This document shows positions 23,889-31,776 of a DNA stretch of 64,000 nucleotides, piece after piece. Under the pieces are notes generated by a model, which saw only the letters and a list, made by a program, of their open reading frames with translations, made no database searches and was not told where the DNA came from. This DNA is from Streptomyces sp. FIT100 (GTDB taxonomy: Bacteria > Actinomycetota > Actinomycetes > Streptomycetales > Streptomycetaceae). The stretch lies in NCBI RefSeq assembly GCF_024584805.1, contig NZ_CP075715.1:3406026-3470025 (forward strand), read 5' to 3'. The translations under genes and the position numbers were made by a program. Every line of letters begins with the position of its first letter. Position 1 is the first letter of the stretch.

Positions 23889-25474
23889 GCGGGTCGTTGA
23901 CCTCCGTCGTCGTACGGCTGAAGCTGTCGCTGCTGGCCAACGGACTGCGCCAGTCGTCGGGGCGTACCGCGGCCTTTGTCGCCTCGGCGGTCGTGGCGCT
24001 GCTCTTCGCGGCGGGGCAGCTGGTGGGGCTGGTCCTGCTGCGCGGGGCGCAGAGCGCGGCCACGGTGGTGGTGCTGCTCATCGGGCTTGTGGCGCTGGGC
24101 TGGGCGTTCATGCCGCTGTTCTTCCCGAGCGGTGACGAGACGCTCGACCCGACCCGGCTGGTGATGCTGCCGCTGCGGCCGCGGCCGCTGGTCGCCGCGC
24201 TGCTGGTGGCCTCTGTGGTGGGCATCGGCCCGCTTTTCACGCTCTGTCTGGCGGTGGGCGGCGCGCTGGCGCTGGCGCACGGGGCGGTGGCGGTGCTGGT
24301 CGCGGTGGTGGCCGTGCCGCTGGCGCTGCTCGTATGCGTGGCGCTGGCGCGGGCGGTCGCCGCAGCCAACATCCGGCTGCTTACCTCGCGCCGGGGCCGG
24401 GACCTCGCGGTGCTCAGCGGTCTGGTGATCGCGGTGGGCATCCAGTTCGTGAACTTCGGCGCCCAGCGGCTGGGCAGGGCGGGCGGGCTGGAAGCGCTGG
24501 AGCCGGTGGCGCAGTGGGTGCGATGGGTACCGCCGGCGTCGGCGCTCGGGGCGGTCGACTCGGCCGGTTCCGGCGCGTACGGCACGGCGCTCGCACAGCT
24601 CGCGCTGTCCGCGGTGGCGCTCGGGGGGCTGCTGTACGCGTGGCAGCACAGCCTGACGCGGCTGATGACGGCCCCGGACGGTTCGACGCTCGCGGCCGCC
24701 TCGAAGCCGACGCGCGGGACGTCTTCGACGGGGCTGCACCGACTGCTGCCGGGCGGCCGCACGGGCACGGTCATGCAGCGCAGCCTGCGCTACGTCTGGC
24801 GGGACCCGAAGACCAAGGCGGCCTGGGTGACGGCGCTGGTCATCGGTCTGATCGTGCCGCTCTTCAACGCCCTTCAGGGCACCGGCTCGATCTACTTCGC
24901 CTGTTTCGCGTCCGGGATGCTCGGCATCCAGATGTACAACCAGTTCGGGCAGGACACCTCGGCGTTCTGGATGGTCGCCCAGACCATCTCCACGCCCCGT
25001 GACGCCTATCTGGAGCTGCGCGCCCGTGCGCTGGCGCTGCTGCTGATAACGCTCCCGTACACACTCCTGGTCACCGTCGCGACGGCGGCACTGCTGGGCA
25101 ACTGGGCGGCGCTTCCGGAGGCCCTCGGGCTCGCGCTGGCGCTGCTGGGCGCGATGCTGGCGACGGGGGCGGTGGCGTCGGCACGGTTCCCGTACTCGAT
25201 CCCGCAGGGCAGCGCGAAGAACGTCGCGCCGGGGCAGGGCGGTCTCGCCTGGATCTCCATCCTCGGCGGAATGATCGCCTCCGCCGTGCTGTGCGCACCG
25301 TTGATCGTGCTCACCGTCTGGCTGAACGCCACCGATGCCGAGTCGGCGCTGTGGACCCTACTGCCGATCGGGATCGCATACGGAGCTGTCGTGGCGTGGG
25401 GCGGGCTGCGGGTGGCCGCGCCGCAGACGGCGGGGCGCCTTCCGGAGATCCTCGCTGCGGTCAGCAAAGGCTGA
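23885..25474 (+). CDS. ABC-2-type exporter membrane subunit
   Basis: A 529-aa integral membrane protein with about 12 hydrophobic segments, for example ALLFAAGQLVGLVLL, VVVLLIGLVALGWAFMPLFF and LVIAVGIQFVNFG. A cytoplasmic loop lies in the centre (TRGTSSTGLHRLLPGGRTG). Start overlaps the ATPase gene (ATGA). The pair probably makes a homodimeric or two-component exporter with ATPase 23052. Length is about twice that of minimal ABC-2 permeases, suggesting a fused two-half permease. Confidence 0.94.
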   Translation: MSGSLTSVVVRLKLSLLANGLRQSSGRTAAFVASAVVALLFAAGQLVGLVLLRGAQSAATVVVLLIGLVALGWAFMPLFFPSGDETLDPTRLVMLPLRPRPLVAALLVASVVGIGPLFTLCLAVGGALALAHGAVAVLVAVVAVPLALLVCVALARAVAAANIRLLTSRRGRDLAVLSGLVIAVGIQFVNFGAQRLGRAGGLEALEPVAQWVRWVPPASALGAVDSAGSGAYGTALAQLALSAVALGGLLYAWQHSLTRLMTAPDGSTLAAASKPTRGTSSTGLHRLLPGGRTGTVMQRSLRYVWRDPKTKAAWVTALVIGLIVPLFNALQGTGSIYFACFASGMLGIQMYNQFGQDTSAFWMVAQTISTPRDAYLELRARALALLLITLPYTLLVTVATAALLGNWAALPEALGLALALLGAMLATGAVASARFPYSIPQGSAKNVAPGQGGLAWISILGGMIASAVLCAPLIVLTVWLNATDAESALWTLLPIGIAYGAVVAWGGLRVAAPQTAGRLPEILAAVSKG

Positions 25475-25811
25475 CGACGGGCCCGGGGCGCCTCGACCGG
25501 ACGCCGGCCCCGGCGGGCGCCCGGTGGTTTCCAGTCGAAGGGGCGTACGGACCAGTGGTCCGGAATGGAACAACTTCCGGAAAGCAGCAGGTCAGCGCTT
25601 TGCTTCCGGCTGCACCACCCAGGAGCGTCCATATGCTGGACGACTCGCCATGCAGCCCACGCACCCCTTCCGAACAGCCCGAACGACCATTCGGTTCCTC
25701 TTTTGGATCGTGTGCGGCTGGAAACGGGTGATGAACGTGCGATCACCGTCCGCATCAGTAAGACTCCCGAACGCAATCGCACCCGCACACATCTCCAAAG
25801 GAGATTCACTC
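25475..25811. other. Promoter/leader region before the protease inhibitor
   Basis: A 337-bp gene-free region. Its base composition falls below the window average around 25560-25700, as expected for a promoter region. No clear -35/-10 pair or operator stands out, and no coding frame is supported. Confidence 0.5.
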
Positions 25812-26264
25812 ATGCGTTACCTGCTCACCACACTCGGAGCGGCAGCCTCCACCGCTGCTCTGCTCCTGACCACGACGGGCTCGGCTCAGGCGGCGGCGCC
25901 CGCGGCGCAGCACGTCGGGCCGGCCGCGCTCTACGCCCCCTCGGCGCTGGTGCTCACGCTCGGCCACGGCGACGAGGCCGCGACGGCGACCGTCGAGCGA
26001 GCGGTGACCCTGAGCTGCACACCCGCGCCGGCCGGCAGCCACCCGTCGCCCGAGTCGGCGTGCCAGGAGCTGGCGGCGGTGGGCGGCCAGTTCGGCCTGC
26101 TCTCCAGAACGTCCGACAGCCCGTGCACCCGCCAGTGGGACCCGGTCACGATCACCGCGAACGGCGTCTGGAAGGGCAAGCAGGTCGGTTGGTCGGCCAC
26201 GTACGGCAACGCGTGCGAGATGACGGCGAGCCTGACCGAGGGTGGCTCGGTCTTCGCCTTCTGA
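25812..26264 (+). CDS. Streptomyces subtilisin-inhibitor (SSI) family protease inhibitor
   Basis: A 150-aa secreted inhibitor. A signal peptide (MRYLLTTLGAAASTAALLL) is cleaved after about SAQA. The mature protein has two disulfide pairs: C in LSCTPAP with C in SACQELA, and C in SPCTRQW with C in GNACEMT. The reactive loop aligns with the SSI site (CPMVYDP in SSI) as CTRQWDP, giving P1 Arg and P1' Gln, which predicts trypsin-like protease specificity instead of subtilisin preference. ATG 25812 follows AAGGAG with 8-base spacing. SSI proteins control extracellular proteases during aerial growth. A strong terminator follows at 26287. Confidence 0.95.
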   Translation: MRYLLTTLGAAASTAALLLTTTGSAQAAAPAAQHVGPAALYAPSALVLTLGHGDEAATATVERAVTLSCTPAPAGSHPSPESACQELAAVGGQFGLLSRTSDSPCTRQWDPVTITANGVWKGKQVGWSATYGNACEMTASLTEGGSVFAF

Positions 26265-26286
26265 GTTCTCCTCGCCTCCCCGCGAT

Positions 26287-26325
26287 GCGGCGGACCGGGC
26301 CGATGACGGCGGCCCGGTCCGCCGC
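26287..26325. terminator. Strong bidirectional hairpin terminator
   Basis: Perfect 15-bp arms (GCGGCGGACCGGGCC and its complement) with a 9-base loop lie between the convergent inhibitor and alpha/beta-hydrolase genes, so it should end both transcripts. A 17-bp direct repeat (GCTCAT-CGGGCGGAAC) follows at about 26326-26358. Confidence 0.85.
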
Positions 26326-26374
26326 GCTCATGCGGGCGGAACGCTCATACGGGCGGAACGGGGAGCGCGGAACC

Positions 26375-27238
26375 TCAGGAGGTCAGGACACCGTCCAGGA
26401 ACGGCTCGATCGCGGCGCGCCAGGCTGCGGGCTGGTCGTAGTGGACGAGATGGCCCGCGTCCGCCACTTCCGCATACGCCCCGCGGGGCAGCACCCGGAC
26501 CATCTCCTGGGCCTCCGCGCGGCCCAGCTCGCCGTCGAGGCCGCGGACGACGAGGGTGGGGCACTGGACCTGGGCGAGGGAGTCCCAGTGGGCGTCGTGG
26601 ACCCAGGTCTCGCGCGAGACGAGCATCTGGCGGCGGGAGAAGACGGGCCGCCAGCCGTCCAGGCCCTCGGCCATCACCTCCGCGAAGAACTCGCCCCGCG
26701 CGGGATTCGGCCGCTCCACCCAGGGATCGTCCTCGCCGAACCACTTGCGGACGTCCGCGAGGGTCGCGAAGGGGACGGGCCAGGAGCGGAACCAGTCCTC
26801 CCACTCGCGCTGGGAGGCGGCGCCGAGCGCGGAGGCCCGCATGTCGCAGATGACCAGGGCCTGGACGAGGTCGGGACGCTCGGCTGCCAGCTGCCAGGCG
26901 GTGAGGGCGCCCATGGAGTGGCCGATGAGGATCACCGGGGCGAGGTCCAGCCGCTCGACCGCCGCCGCGGCGTCCGCGACATACGCCTCCCGTGTGAAGG
27001 ACCCGTCCGCCGGCTTCTCGCTGCGGCCGTGGCCGCGCTGGTCGAGCGCGACCGCACGGTGCCGCTCGGCGAGCCAGCGAGCCGTGGAGGCCCAGTGGGA
27101 GGCGCGGCCCATCAGCCCATGGAGCAGTAAGACTCCCGGGGAACGGTCCGTGTCACTCCGCCCCTTCGGCGGGTCGGCGAACTCCCAGGCAGCGAGGCGT
27201 ACGCCGGCCGCTCCTGTCACGTCGATGCGCCGCACCAT
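26375..27238 (-). CDS. Alpha/beta hydrolase
   Basis: A 287-aa alpha/beta-hydrolase. Oxyanion-hole strand LLLHGLMG, RGHGRSEKP loop, nucleophile elbow GHSMG (in VILIGHSMGALTAW), an acid near VVRGLDGELG and the catalytic His in DAGHLVHYDQP are all in order. A helical cap covers about residues 140-210. Reaction type (esterase, epoxide hydrolase or C-C hydrolase) is not determined. ATG 27238 is favoured over upstream frame starts because the family N-terminus begins there. Confidence 0.92.
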   Translation of the reverse strand: MVRRIDVTGAAGVRLAAWEFADPPKGRSDTDRSPGVLLLHGLMGRASHWASTARWLAERHRAVALDQRGHGRSEKPADGSFTREAYVADAAAAVERLDLAPVILIGHSMGALTAWQLAAERPDLVQALVICDMRASALGAASQREWEDWFRSWPVPFATLADVRKWFGEDDPWVERPNPARGEFFAEVMAEGLDGWRPVFSRRQMLVSRETWVHDAHWDSLAQVQCPTLVVRGLDGELGRAEAQEMVRVLPRGAYAEVADAGHLVHYDQPAAWRAAIEPFLDGVLTS

Positions 27239-27509
27239 GGTCCTGGCACCCCCTTCTGTCCTGCGGATCTCGCCACTCTCGGAAGCGATGGAGAAGTGAT
27301 CGACAAGCGATCGAGTCACGCCAGACTATCGAACCTCTATTCGAAAATCGGGGCCACGCGCCCAAGACCCCTCGTTCGAGTGACCACACTCAAGGATTGA
27401 CGGCCTCCGCCGAGGGGAGATCTTCTGCGGGAGGCGGGCCGCTCGGGGAAACCGGTCCGTGGGGAGTGACCCTGGGAGCTCGGGGCTCCGGGTCGCACAG
27501 GGGAGGACA

Positions 27510-27537
27510 GGCCCCGGTGCCCTTGGGCGCCGGGGCC
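27510..27537. terminator. GC-rich hairpin
   Basis: GGCCCCGG and its complement enclose a second stem (GCCC-TT-GGGC), making an almost continuous 13-bp stem. It is far from the nearest gene end, the dmdR1 stop at 27992, in the right direction for that gene, so it may be a distal terminator. Confidence 0.45.
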
Positions 27538-27736
27538 CTCCATATGTCCGTACGGCATCGCCCACCCCCAGCCATATGCCTCAGCCACAGCGTGGCACGC
27601 GAATCGCCCGGGCGCTGCCATTCCGCACGGAAAGCGGATTCCACGCCCCTACGTGGCCGGAGTGGCACGGCTGCCTTCGTCGCCGGAGTGGCACGGCTGC
27701 TGCTCCGCGGGCTCCTCCTGCGGATCCACCAGGCTC

Positions 27737-27841
27737 CTGCCGCGGCTCACCGGGGTCCTGCCGCGGCTCACCGGGGTCCAGCCGCGGCTCACCGGGGTCC
27801 AGCCGCGGCTCACCGGGGTCCTGCCGCGGCTCGCCGGGGTC
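27737..27841. repeat. 21-bp minisatellite, five copies
   Basis: The unit is C(T/A)GCCGCGGCTCACCGGGGTC, in five contiguous copies with one to two substitutions, followed by a degenerate sixth. The unit length is a multiple of three. Each unit can fold on itself (CCGCGG). No spacer sequences separate the units, so this is not a CRISPR array. Confidence 0.9.
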
Positions 27842-27991
27842 CAGCTGTGGTCCTGCCGCGGTCCGGACCACGGCCCGATCGCGGCCCGGAAAAGGCGCAC
27901 GCCCGCACCGCGAGAGCGGTACGGGCGCGTCGGACTACGCCGGGGGAGGGCCGGGAACGGCTGCCGGAAGAGGCGGCTTCCCGGCCCGGCC

Positions 27992-28684
27992 TCAGCGCTT
28001 GGCCACGAACACATGGGAGGCGACATCCGCCTCCAGCTCCGCCGCCTCGCCGCTGCTGCCCACGAGCACCCCGCCCGCGGACTCCGTCACGCTCACGACC
28101 GAGCCCGGCTGCACGCCGGCCCGCCGCAGCGTGTACATCAGCTGGGCGTCGGTCTGGATCGGCTCACCGATGCGCCGGACGACGACCGTCTTGCCCTCCG
28201 TGCCCGCGTCGAGCTCGGCCAGACTCACCATGGAGTCGTCGAGGAACGGGTCGGCCTCCGCCTTCTCGCCCAGCTCCTCCAGGCCCGGGATCGGGTTCCC
28301 GTACGGAGACTCGGTCGGGTGGCGCAGCAGCTCCAGCACCCGCCGCTCGACGGCCTCGCTCATCACGTGCTCCCAGCGGCACGCCTCGGCGTGGACCTGC
28401 TCCCACTCCAGGCCGATCACGTCGACCAGGAGGCACTCGGCCAGCCGGTGCTTGCGCATCACGCGCGTCGCGAGCCGCCGGCCCTCCTCGGTGAGCTCCA
28501 GATGCCGGTCGCCCGCGACCGTCACCAGGCCGTCGCGCTCCATGCGCGCCACGGTCTGGCTGACCGTCGGACCGCTCTGGTCGAGCCGCTCCGCGATCCG
28601 GGCGCGCATGGGGACCACGCCTTCCTCTTCGAGCTCGAGGATGGTGCGGAGGTACATCTCCGTGGTGTCGATCAGTCCGGACAT
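27992..28684 (-). CDS. dmdR1: Iron-dependent DtxR-family repressor DmdR1
   Basis: A 230-aa DtxR/IdeR homologue, near-identical in my memory to S. coelicolor DmdR1. The N-terminal winged helix (RIAERLDQSGPTVSQTVARM) is followed by the metal-binding/dimer domain (HRLAECLLVDVIGLEWEQVH, ACRWEHVMSEAVERR) with ligand residues Cys, Glu and His in the expected positions, then a C-terminal SH3-like FeoA-type domain. With Fe2+ it binds iron boxes and represses siderophore and iron-uptake genes. A long antisense frame covers the gene (see finding). Divergent from the SIS-domain gene. Confidence 0.95.
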   Translation of the reverse strand: MSGLIDTTEMYLRTILELEEEGVVPMRARIAERLDQSGPTVSQTVARMERDGLVTVAGDRHLELTEEGRRLATRVMRKHRLAECLLVDVIGLEWEQVHAEACRWEHVMSEAVERRVLELLRHPTESPYGNPIPGLEELGEKAEADPFLDDSMVSLAELDAGTEGKTVVVRRIGEPIQTDAQLMYTLRRAGVQPGSVVSVTESAGGVLVGSSGEAAELEADVASHVFVAKR

Positions 28685-28796
28685 ACGTGCCCCTCGATGC
28701 TGTGACATAAAGAATCGTGCGATGGCCCTGGCTCAATTCTGACGCATCGCACTGACAACCGGGCCCCACCGTGAGAAGCCCCGTACCGAGCCCGTA

Positions 28797-28822
28797 TTGA
28801 CAGAGCAATGGTCCAGACCGCA
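28797..28822 (+). promoter_or_regulatory. Promoter -35 with overlapping DasR-type (dre) operator
   Basis: TTGACA (28797-28802) is a consensus -35. Immediately downstream, TGGTCCAGACCG (28809-28820) differs at two positions from the DasR consensus TGGTCTAGACCA and keeps the GGTC-N2-GACC core. The site would occupy the -35/-10 spacer, a position suited to repression. The downstream gene encodes a SIS (sugar-phosphate) protein, consistent with N-acetylglucosamine control. Confidence 0.5.
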
Positions 28823-28859
28823 CGGTGATCCGCGACACGACGAGAAGGGGGCCTCGGCA

Positions 28860-29618
28860 ATGGGCGAGAACACGCTGGCGGGTCAGTTCTTCGATGCCGC
28901 GATCGGCCTGCTGGAGCGCGTACGCGACGAGGAGGCCGCCAGCATCGCGGCCGCCGGAACGGCCATCGCGGACACCGTCGCCGCGGGCGGCCGGCTCTTC
29001 GCCTTCGGCGCGGGCCATTCCTCGCTGGCCGCGCAGGAGGTCGTCTACCGCGCGGGCGGCCTGGCCCTGATGAACCTGCTCGCGGTACCCGGAGTCGTCG
29101 GCGTCGACGTCATGCCCGCCACGCTCGGCTCCGCGCTGGAGCGCGTGGACGGCCTCGCGAGCGCGGTCCTCGACACCAGCCCCGTCCGCTCCGGCGACCT
29201 GCTGATCATCGTCTCCCTCTCCGGCCGCAACGCGCTTCCCGTCGAGATGGCCATGAACGCGCGGGCCCTGGGCCTCACGGTGATCGGCGTGACGTCGGTC
29301 GCGTACGCCACGGGAGGTACCTCCTCGCGGCACGCCTCCGGCACGTACCTCAAGGACCACTGCGACATCGTCCTCGACTCCAAGATCGCGATCGGTGACG
29401 CGGAGCTTACGGCCGAGGGCGTCGCGGCCCCGTTCGCCCCGGCGTCGACGGTCGTCACCAGCGCGCTGATGCAGGCGACGATGGCGGCCGCGGTGGGCGA
29501 GCTGGCCGGACGGGGCATCGAGCCGCCGCTGCTGCGCTCCGGCAACGTCGACGGCGGCCACGAGTGGAACGGCCGGGTGATGTCGGAGTACGCGGACCGG
29601 ATCTTCTACCGCCGCTGA
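28860..29618 (+). CDS. SIS-domain sugar-phosphate-binding protein
   Basis: A 252-aa SIS-fold protein. The fold spans most of it: GRLFAFGAGHSSLAAQEVVY, then VSLSGRNALPVEMAMNARA with the SxSGRN phosphosugar loop, and GLTVIGVTSVAYATGG. SIS proteins isomerise or bind phosphosugars such as amino-sugar phosphates or MurNAc-6P. It lacks a DNA-binding domain. Start ATG 28860 follows AAGGGGG; an in-frame TTG upstream is less likely. The DasR-like site in its promoter suggests a role in amino-sugar catabolism. Adjacent and divergent to dmdR1. Confidence 0.93.
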   Translation: MGENTLAGQFFDAAIGLLERVRDEEAASIAAAGTAIADTVAAGGRLFAFGAGHSSLAAQEVVYRAGGLALMNLLAVPGVVGVDVMPATLGSALERVDGLASAVLDTSPVRSGDLLIIVSLSGRNALPVEMAMNARALGLTVIGVTSVAYATGGTSSRHASGTYLKDHCDIVLDSKIAIGDAELTAEGVAAPFAPASTVVTSALMQATMAAAVGELAGRGIEPPLLRSGNVDGGHEWNGRVMSEYADRIFYRR

Positions 29619-29784
29619 TCCCCGCTGCCGCGGGAGGGACCGGGCGTGCGGCCGAGCCCGCGCAGCCACGGCTCCGCGAACGCGGGCTCCTCGGCCATCA
29701 GGCTCCCGATCCGGTTCCGGGCCGCGCGCTCCCGCCCGTACCGTCACGAGCGCGACCGCCTCGGCACGTCCCGCCCGGTCCGCC

Positions 29785-29975
29785 GTGAGGGCACTGTTCG
29801 AGCCGTACACCTTCGGCAGCCGACGATCCCGAACCGGGTCTGGACGGCGCCCATGTGCCGGTACGGCGCCGAGGCGTCCGCCCCGGACGCGGGCGTCCCC
29901 AACGACTGGTACTTCGCCCCATACGCCGCCCGCGCGGCCGGCGGCACCGGACTGATCCCGGGCCCTCTCGTCGTG
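29785..29975 (+). pseudogene. NADH:flavin oxidoreductase (old yellow enzyme) N-terminal remnant
   Basis: GTG at 29785 encodes LFEPYTFGSR. The next recognisable segment, TIPNRVWTAPMCRYGAEAS followed by GVPNDWYFAPYAARAAGGTG, is in another frame, so a frameshift occurs near 29820. The match to the family stops after about 65 residues, where a functional protein has some 350. The barrel, FMN site and active-site residues are missing. The 3' side runs into the convergent PAS/GAF gene. Confidence 0.7.
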
Positions 29976-30024
29976 CTGCGCGACCGGGAGCGGCCGGGGA
30001 GTGGCCGTGTGCGACGACGGCACG

Positions 30025-31425
30025 TCACTCCTCGCCCCGCACCCCGGCCAGGTCCAGTGCCGCGGCCACGCGCGTCGCCACGCACTCCGCGTAGACGGCG
30101 TCGGGACGTTCGAAGGCCGGGCGGTTCGCGGCGCGCAGGAAGGTGAGAACGCCGAGGGTGCGGCCGCGGCTGCGCAGGACCGTGCACAGGGCGTGGACCG
30201 CGTCGCGCGGCCACTGGCGTTCGGCCGCCCATGCCGCGGGGCCGGCCGCGCCCGCCCTGCCGCCCGCGCTCGCACGGACCGCGCCGGTCCGGTCCATCGC
30301 CTGCAACGCCGGATGCCCCGGGGCGTAGCGCACCGGAATCCCCGCGCCCGCCACCCGCGCCACCGGGCCGAGCGCGCCCGAGGGAGTCGCCGCCGCGCGG
30401 ACCAGCCGGTCCCCGCCCGGCGCGACCACATCGACCAGCGCATGGTCCGCGAAGCCCGCAAGGGCGAAGTCCACCTGCGCCGTCGCCGCCTCCATCGGAT
30501 CCTCGCACTCGGCCGCTGCCCGCGCCGCCCGGTGAAGCTGGCTGAAGCGGAACCGCAACCGGTCCGCGTCCCGCTCCGCCAGCTTCTGCTCGGTCACGTC
30601 CTGGAACAGCCAGCCGACGCCCAGCGGCACGGGCTCCTCCGCGAGCGGCGACGCCAGGCGCAGGAATCCGCTGCGCCAGCAGCGCCTGCGCTCCCCCTCC
30701 TCCGCGCGCACCGCCACCCACAGATCGGCGAGCCCCTCGGGCGCGCCCTGCGCGAGCACATGGTGCAGCGCACCCTCCAGCTCCTCCGCGCCCTGCACGA
30801 CCAGCTCGCCCAGCGGCCGGCCGAGCAGTGCCGTACGCCCGCCGGAGCCCAGCATCCGGGCCGCGTTCGCGTTGACGACCGCCGGGCGCAGATCGACGTC
30901 GACGAGGACGACACCCCACGAGGCGTCCTCGAACAGCGCCTCGCTCAGCGCGATCGAACGCTCCAGGTCGATCTGCGCGTGCACCTCGCTGAAGGCGCAG
31001 TACACCCCGGCGGGCTTCCCGTCCGCACCACGCACCCCGGCCGACTGCGTCCGTACGAGCACCCGCCCGCCGTCCTTGCGCAGCAGCGCGAACTCATGGA
31101 CCTGCCGCCCCGGCACGTGCATCGCGCCCATCAGCCGTCCGTGCACCTCGTCCGCGTCCGCGGCCCGCACGGCCCAGCCCGCGAACCCGCGCCGGCCGAC
31201 GGCCTCCTCCGGGGACCAGCCGAGGATCCGCTCGGCCTCCCGGTTCCAGTGCGTGATCACACCGCCCGCGTCGAACGCGCACAGCGCCGCGTCCATCCCG
31301 TCCAGCAACGCGGCCAGCAGATCCGACCCGGGCCCGTCCCGCTCCGGATCCCGGTCCCGCTCCCGGTTCGGCTCCGGCTCGTCGGGTCCGGGAGCATGGG
31401 CTGTCTCACTCCTGGACGCACTCAT
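30025..31425 (-). CDS. PAS-PAS-GAF sensory protein without output domain
   Basis: A 466-aa soluble protein. Two PAS domains span about residues 35-160 (GMDAALCAFDAGGVITHWNR, ILGWSPEEAVGR) and 160-290 (VVLVDVDLRPAVVNANAARM, GVGWLFQDVTEQKLAERDAD). A GAF-like domain fills 310-455 (TAQVDFALAGFADHALVDVV, HALCTVLRSRGRTLGVLTFL). There is no kinase, PP2C or DNA-binding domain, although this PAS/GAF set usually precedes a PP2C phosphatase in Streptomyces. It may be a truncated sensor or act through a partner. ATG 31425 has AGGGGG upstream. Confidence 0.88.
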   Translation of the reverse strand: MSASRSETAHAPGPDEPEPNRERDRDPERDGPGSDLLAALLDGMDAALCAFDAGGVITHWNREAERILGWSPEEAVGRRGFAGWAVRAADADEVHGRLMGAMHVPGRQVHEFALLRKDGGRVLVRTQSAGVRGADGKPAGVYCAFSEVHAQIDLERSIALSEALFEDASWGVVLVDVDLRPAVVNANAARMLGSGGRTALLGRPLGELVVQGAEELEGALHHVLAQGAPEGLADLWVAVRAEEGERRRCWRSGFLRLASPLAEEPVPLGVGWLFQDVTEQKLAERDADRLRFRFSQLHRAARAAAECEDPMEAATAQVDFALAGFADHALVDVVAPGGDRLVRAAATPSGALGPVARVAGAGIPVRYAPGHPALQAMDRTGAVRASAGGRAGAAGPAAWAAERQWPRDAVHALCTVLRSRGRTLGVLTFLRAANRPAFERPDAVYAECVATRVAAALDLAGVRGEE

Positions 31426-31539
31426 CCCGGCACCCCCTGCAGGACGTGTACTCACGTGCAGGCGCACGCTCCGCCATTCAACTGGAACGTGACGCAGGAC
31501 ACATGAATTTCCCGGAAATCGTTGCAGCTCAAAAAAGGG

Positions 31540-31568
31540 TTGAGCATGCCCGCGTAGGTTCCTAGTGT
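31540..31568 (+). promoter_or_regulatory. Consensus housekeeping promoter
   Basis: TTGAGC (31540-31545), an exact 17-bp spacer and TAGTGT (31563-31568) match the Streptomyces HrdB consensus TTGACN/TAgnnT closely. An A-tract precedes the -35. Start of transcription is expected near 31575, just before an AAAGGAGG site. It drives the short unit ending at 31776. Confidence 0.75.
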
Positions 31569-31599
31569 GTGACGCACGTGGAAAGGAGGTGGTTCGGAA

Positions 31600-31638
31600 G
31601 TGATTTCTTACCGGACGAGCGAGGTGGCTGCGGGCTGA
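31600..31638 (+). CDS. 12-codon ORF in the small transcript
   Basis: The GTG lies seven to nine bases after a near-perfect AAAGGAGGTGG and encodes MISYRTSEVAAG then TGA. The ribosome site is stronger than for most genes in the window. A second overlapping long frame in the region (from 31569) has no comparable ribosome site. The peptide may be functional or its translation may regulate RNA folding. Confidence 0.45.
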   Translation: MISYRTSEVAAG

Positions 31639-31700
31639 CGGCCCGTCGTCGCACTCTGTGCACCTCGGCAGGCCGTCTGCCGAAATCCAAGCAGTCACCG

Positions 31701-31776
31701 ACCCGCGGGCTCGCCGGTACGTCCGGCCGGCTTCCTCTTCGGAGGAGACCTGAGCCCGCGGGTTTCTGCGTTTCTC
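31701..31776 (+). terminator. Long-arm hairpin with T-rich tail
   Basis: ACCCGCGGGCTC (31701-31712) pairs perfectly with GAGCCCGCGGGT (31752-31763), closing over a 39-base region with its own small stem (CTTCC-TCTTC-GGAGG-like). TTTCTGCGTTTCTC follows directly, giving a rare T-rich tail for this genome. Confidence 0.65.

Larger units (their letters stand above)
27239..27991. other. 750-bp repeat-rich intergenic region
   Basis: No conserved gene is supported. It holds the hydrolase promoter, a hairpin (27510-27537), a duplicated 19-bp segment GCCGGAGTGGCACGGCTGC (about 27657 and 27683) and a five-copy 21-bp minisatellite (27737-27841). Frames through the minisatellite code DPGEPR(Q/L) repeats on the minus strand but lack a ribosome site or domain. 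Confidence 0.6.
31575..31776 (+). ncRNA. About 200-nt transcript with short ORF and terminator (sRNA or leader-peptide RNA)
   Basis: The strong promoter at 31540 and the terminator-like inverted repeat at 31701-31763 bracket a highly structured 200-nt region. It carries one short ORF with a strong ribosome site and no conserved protein. I recall that S. coelicolor has a reported small RNA (scr4389) in the same chromosomal neighbourhood; identity with this one is unverified. No plus-strand gene follows for more than 1.4 kb, so this is not a 5' leader of a neighbour. Confidence 0.6.

Noticed and set aside
27737..27841. Possible CRISPR array
   Set aside because: Units are contiguous 21-bp copies with no unique spacers, and there are no cas genes in the window.
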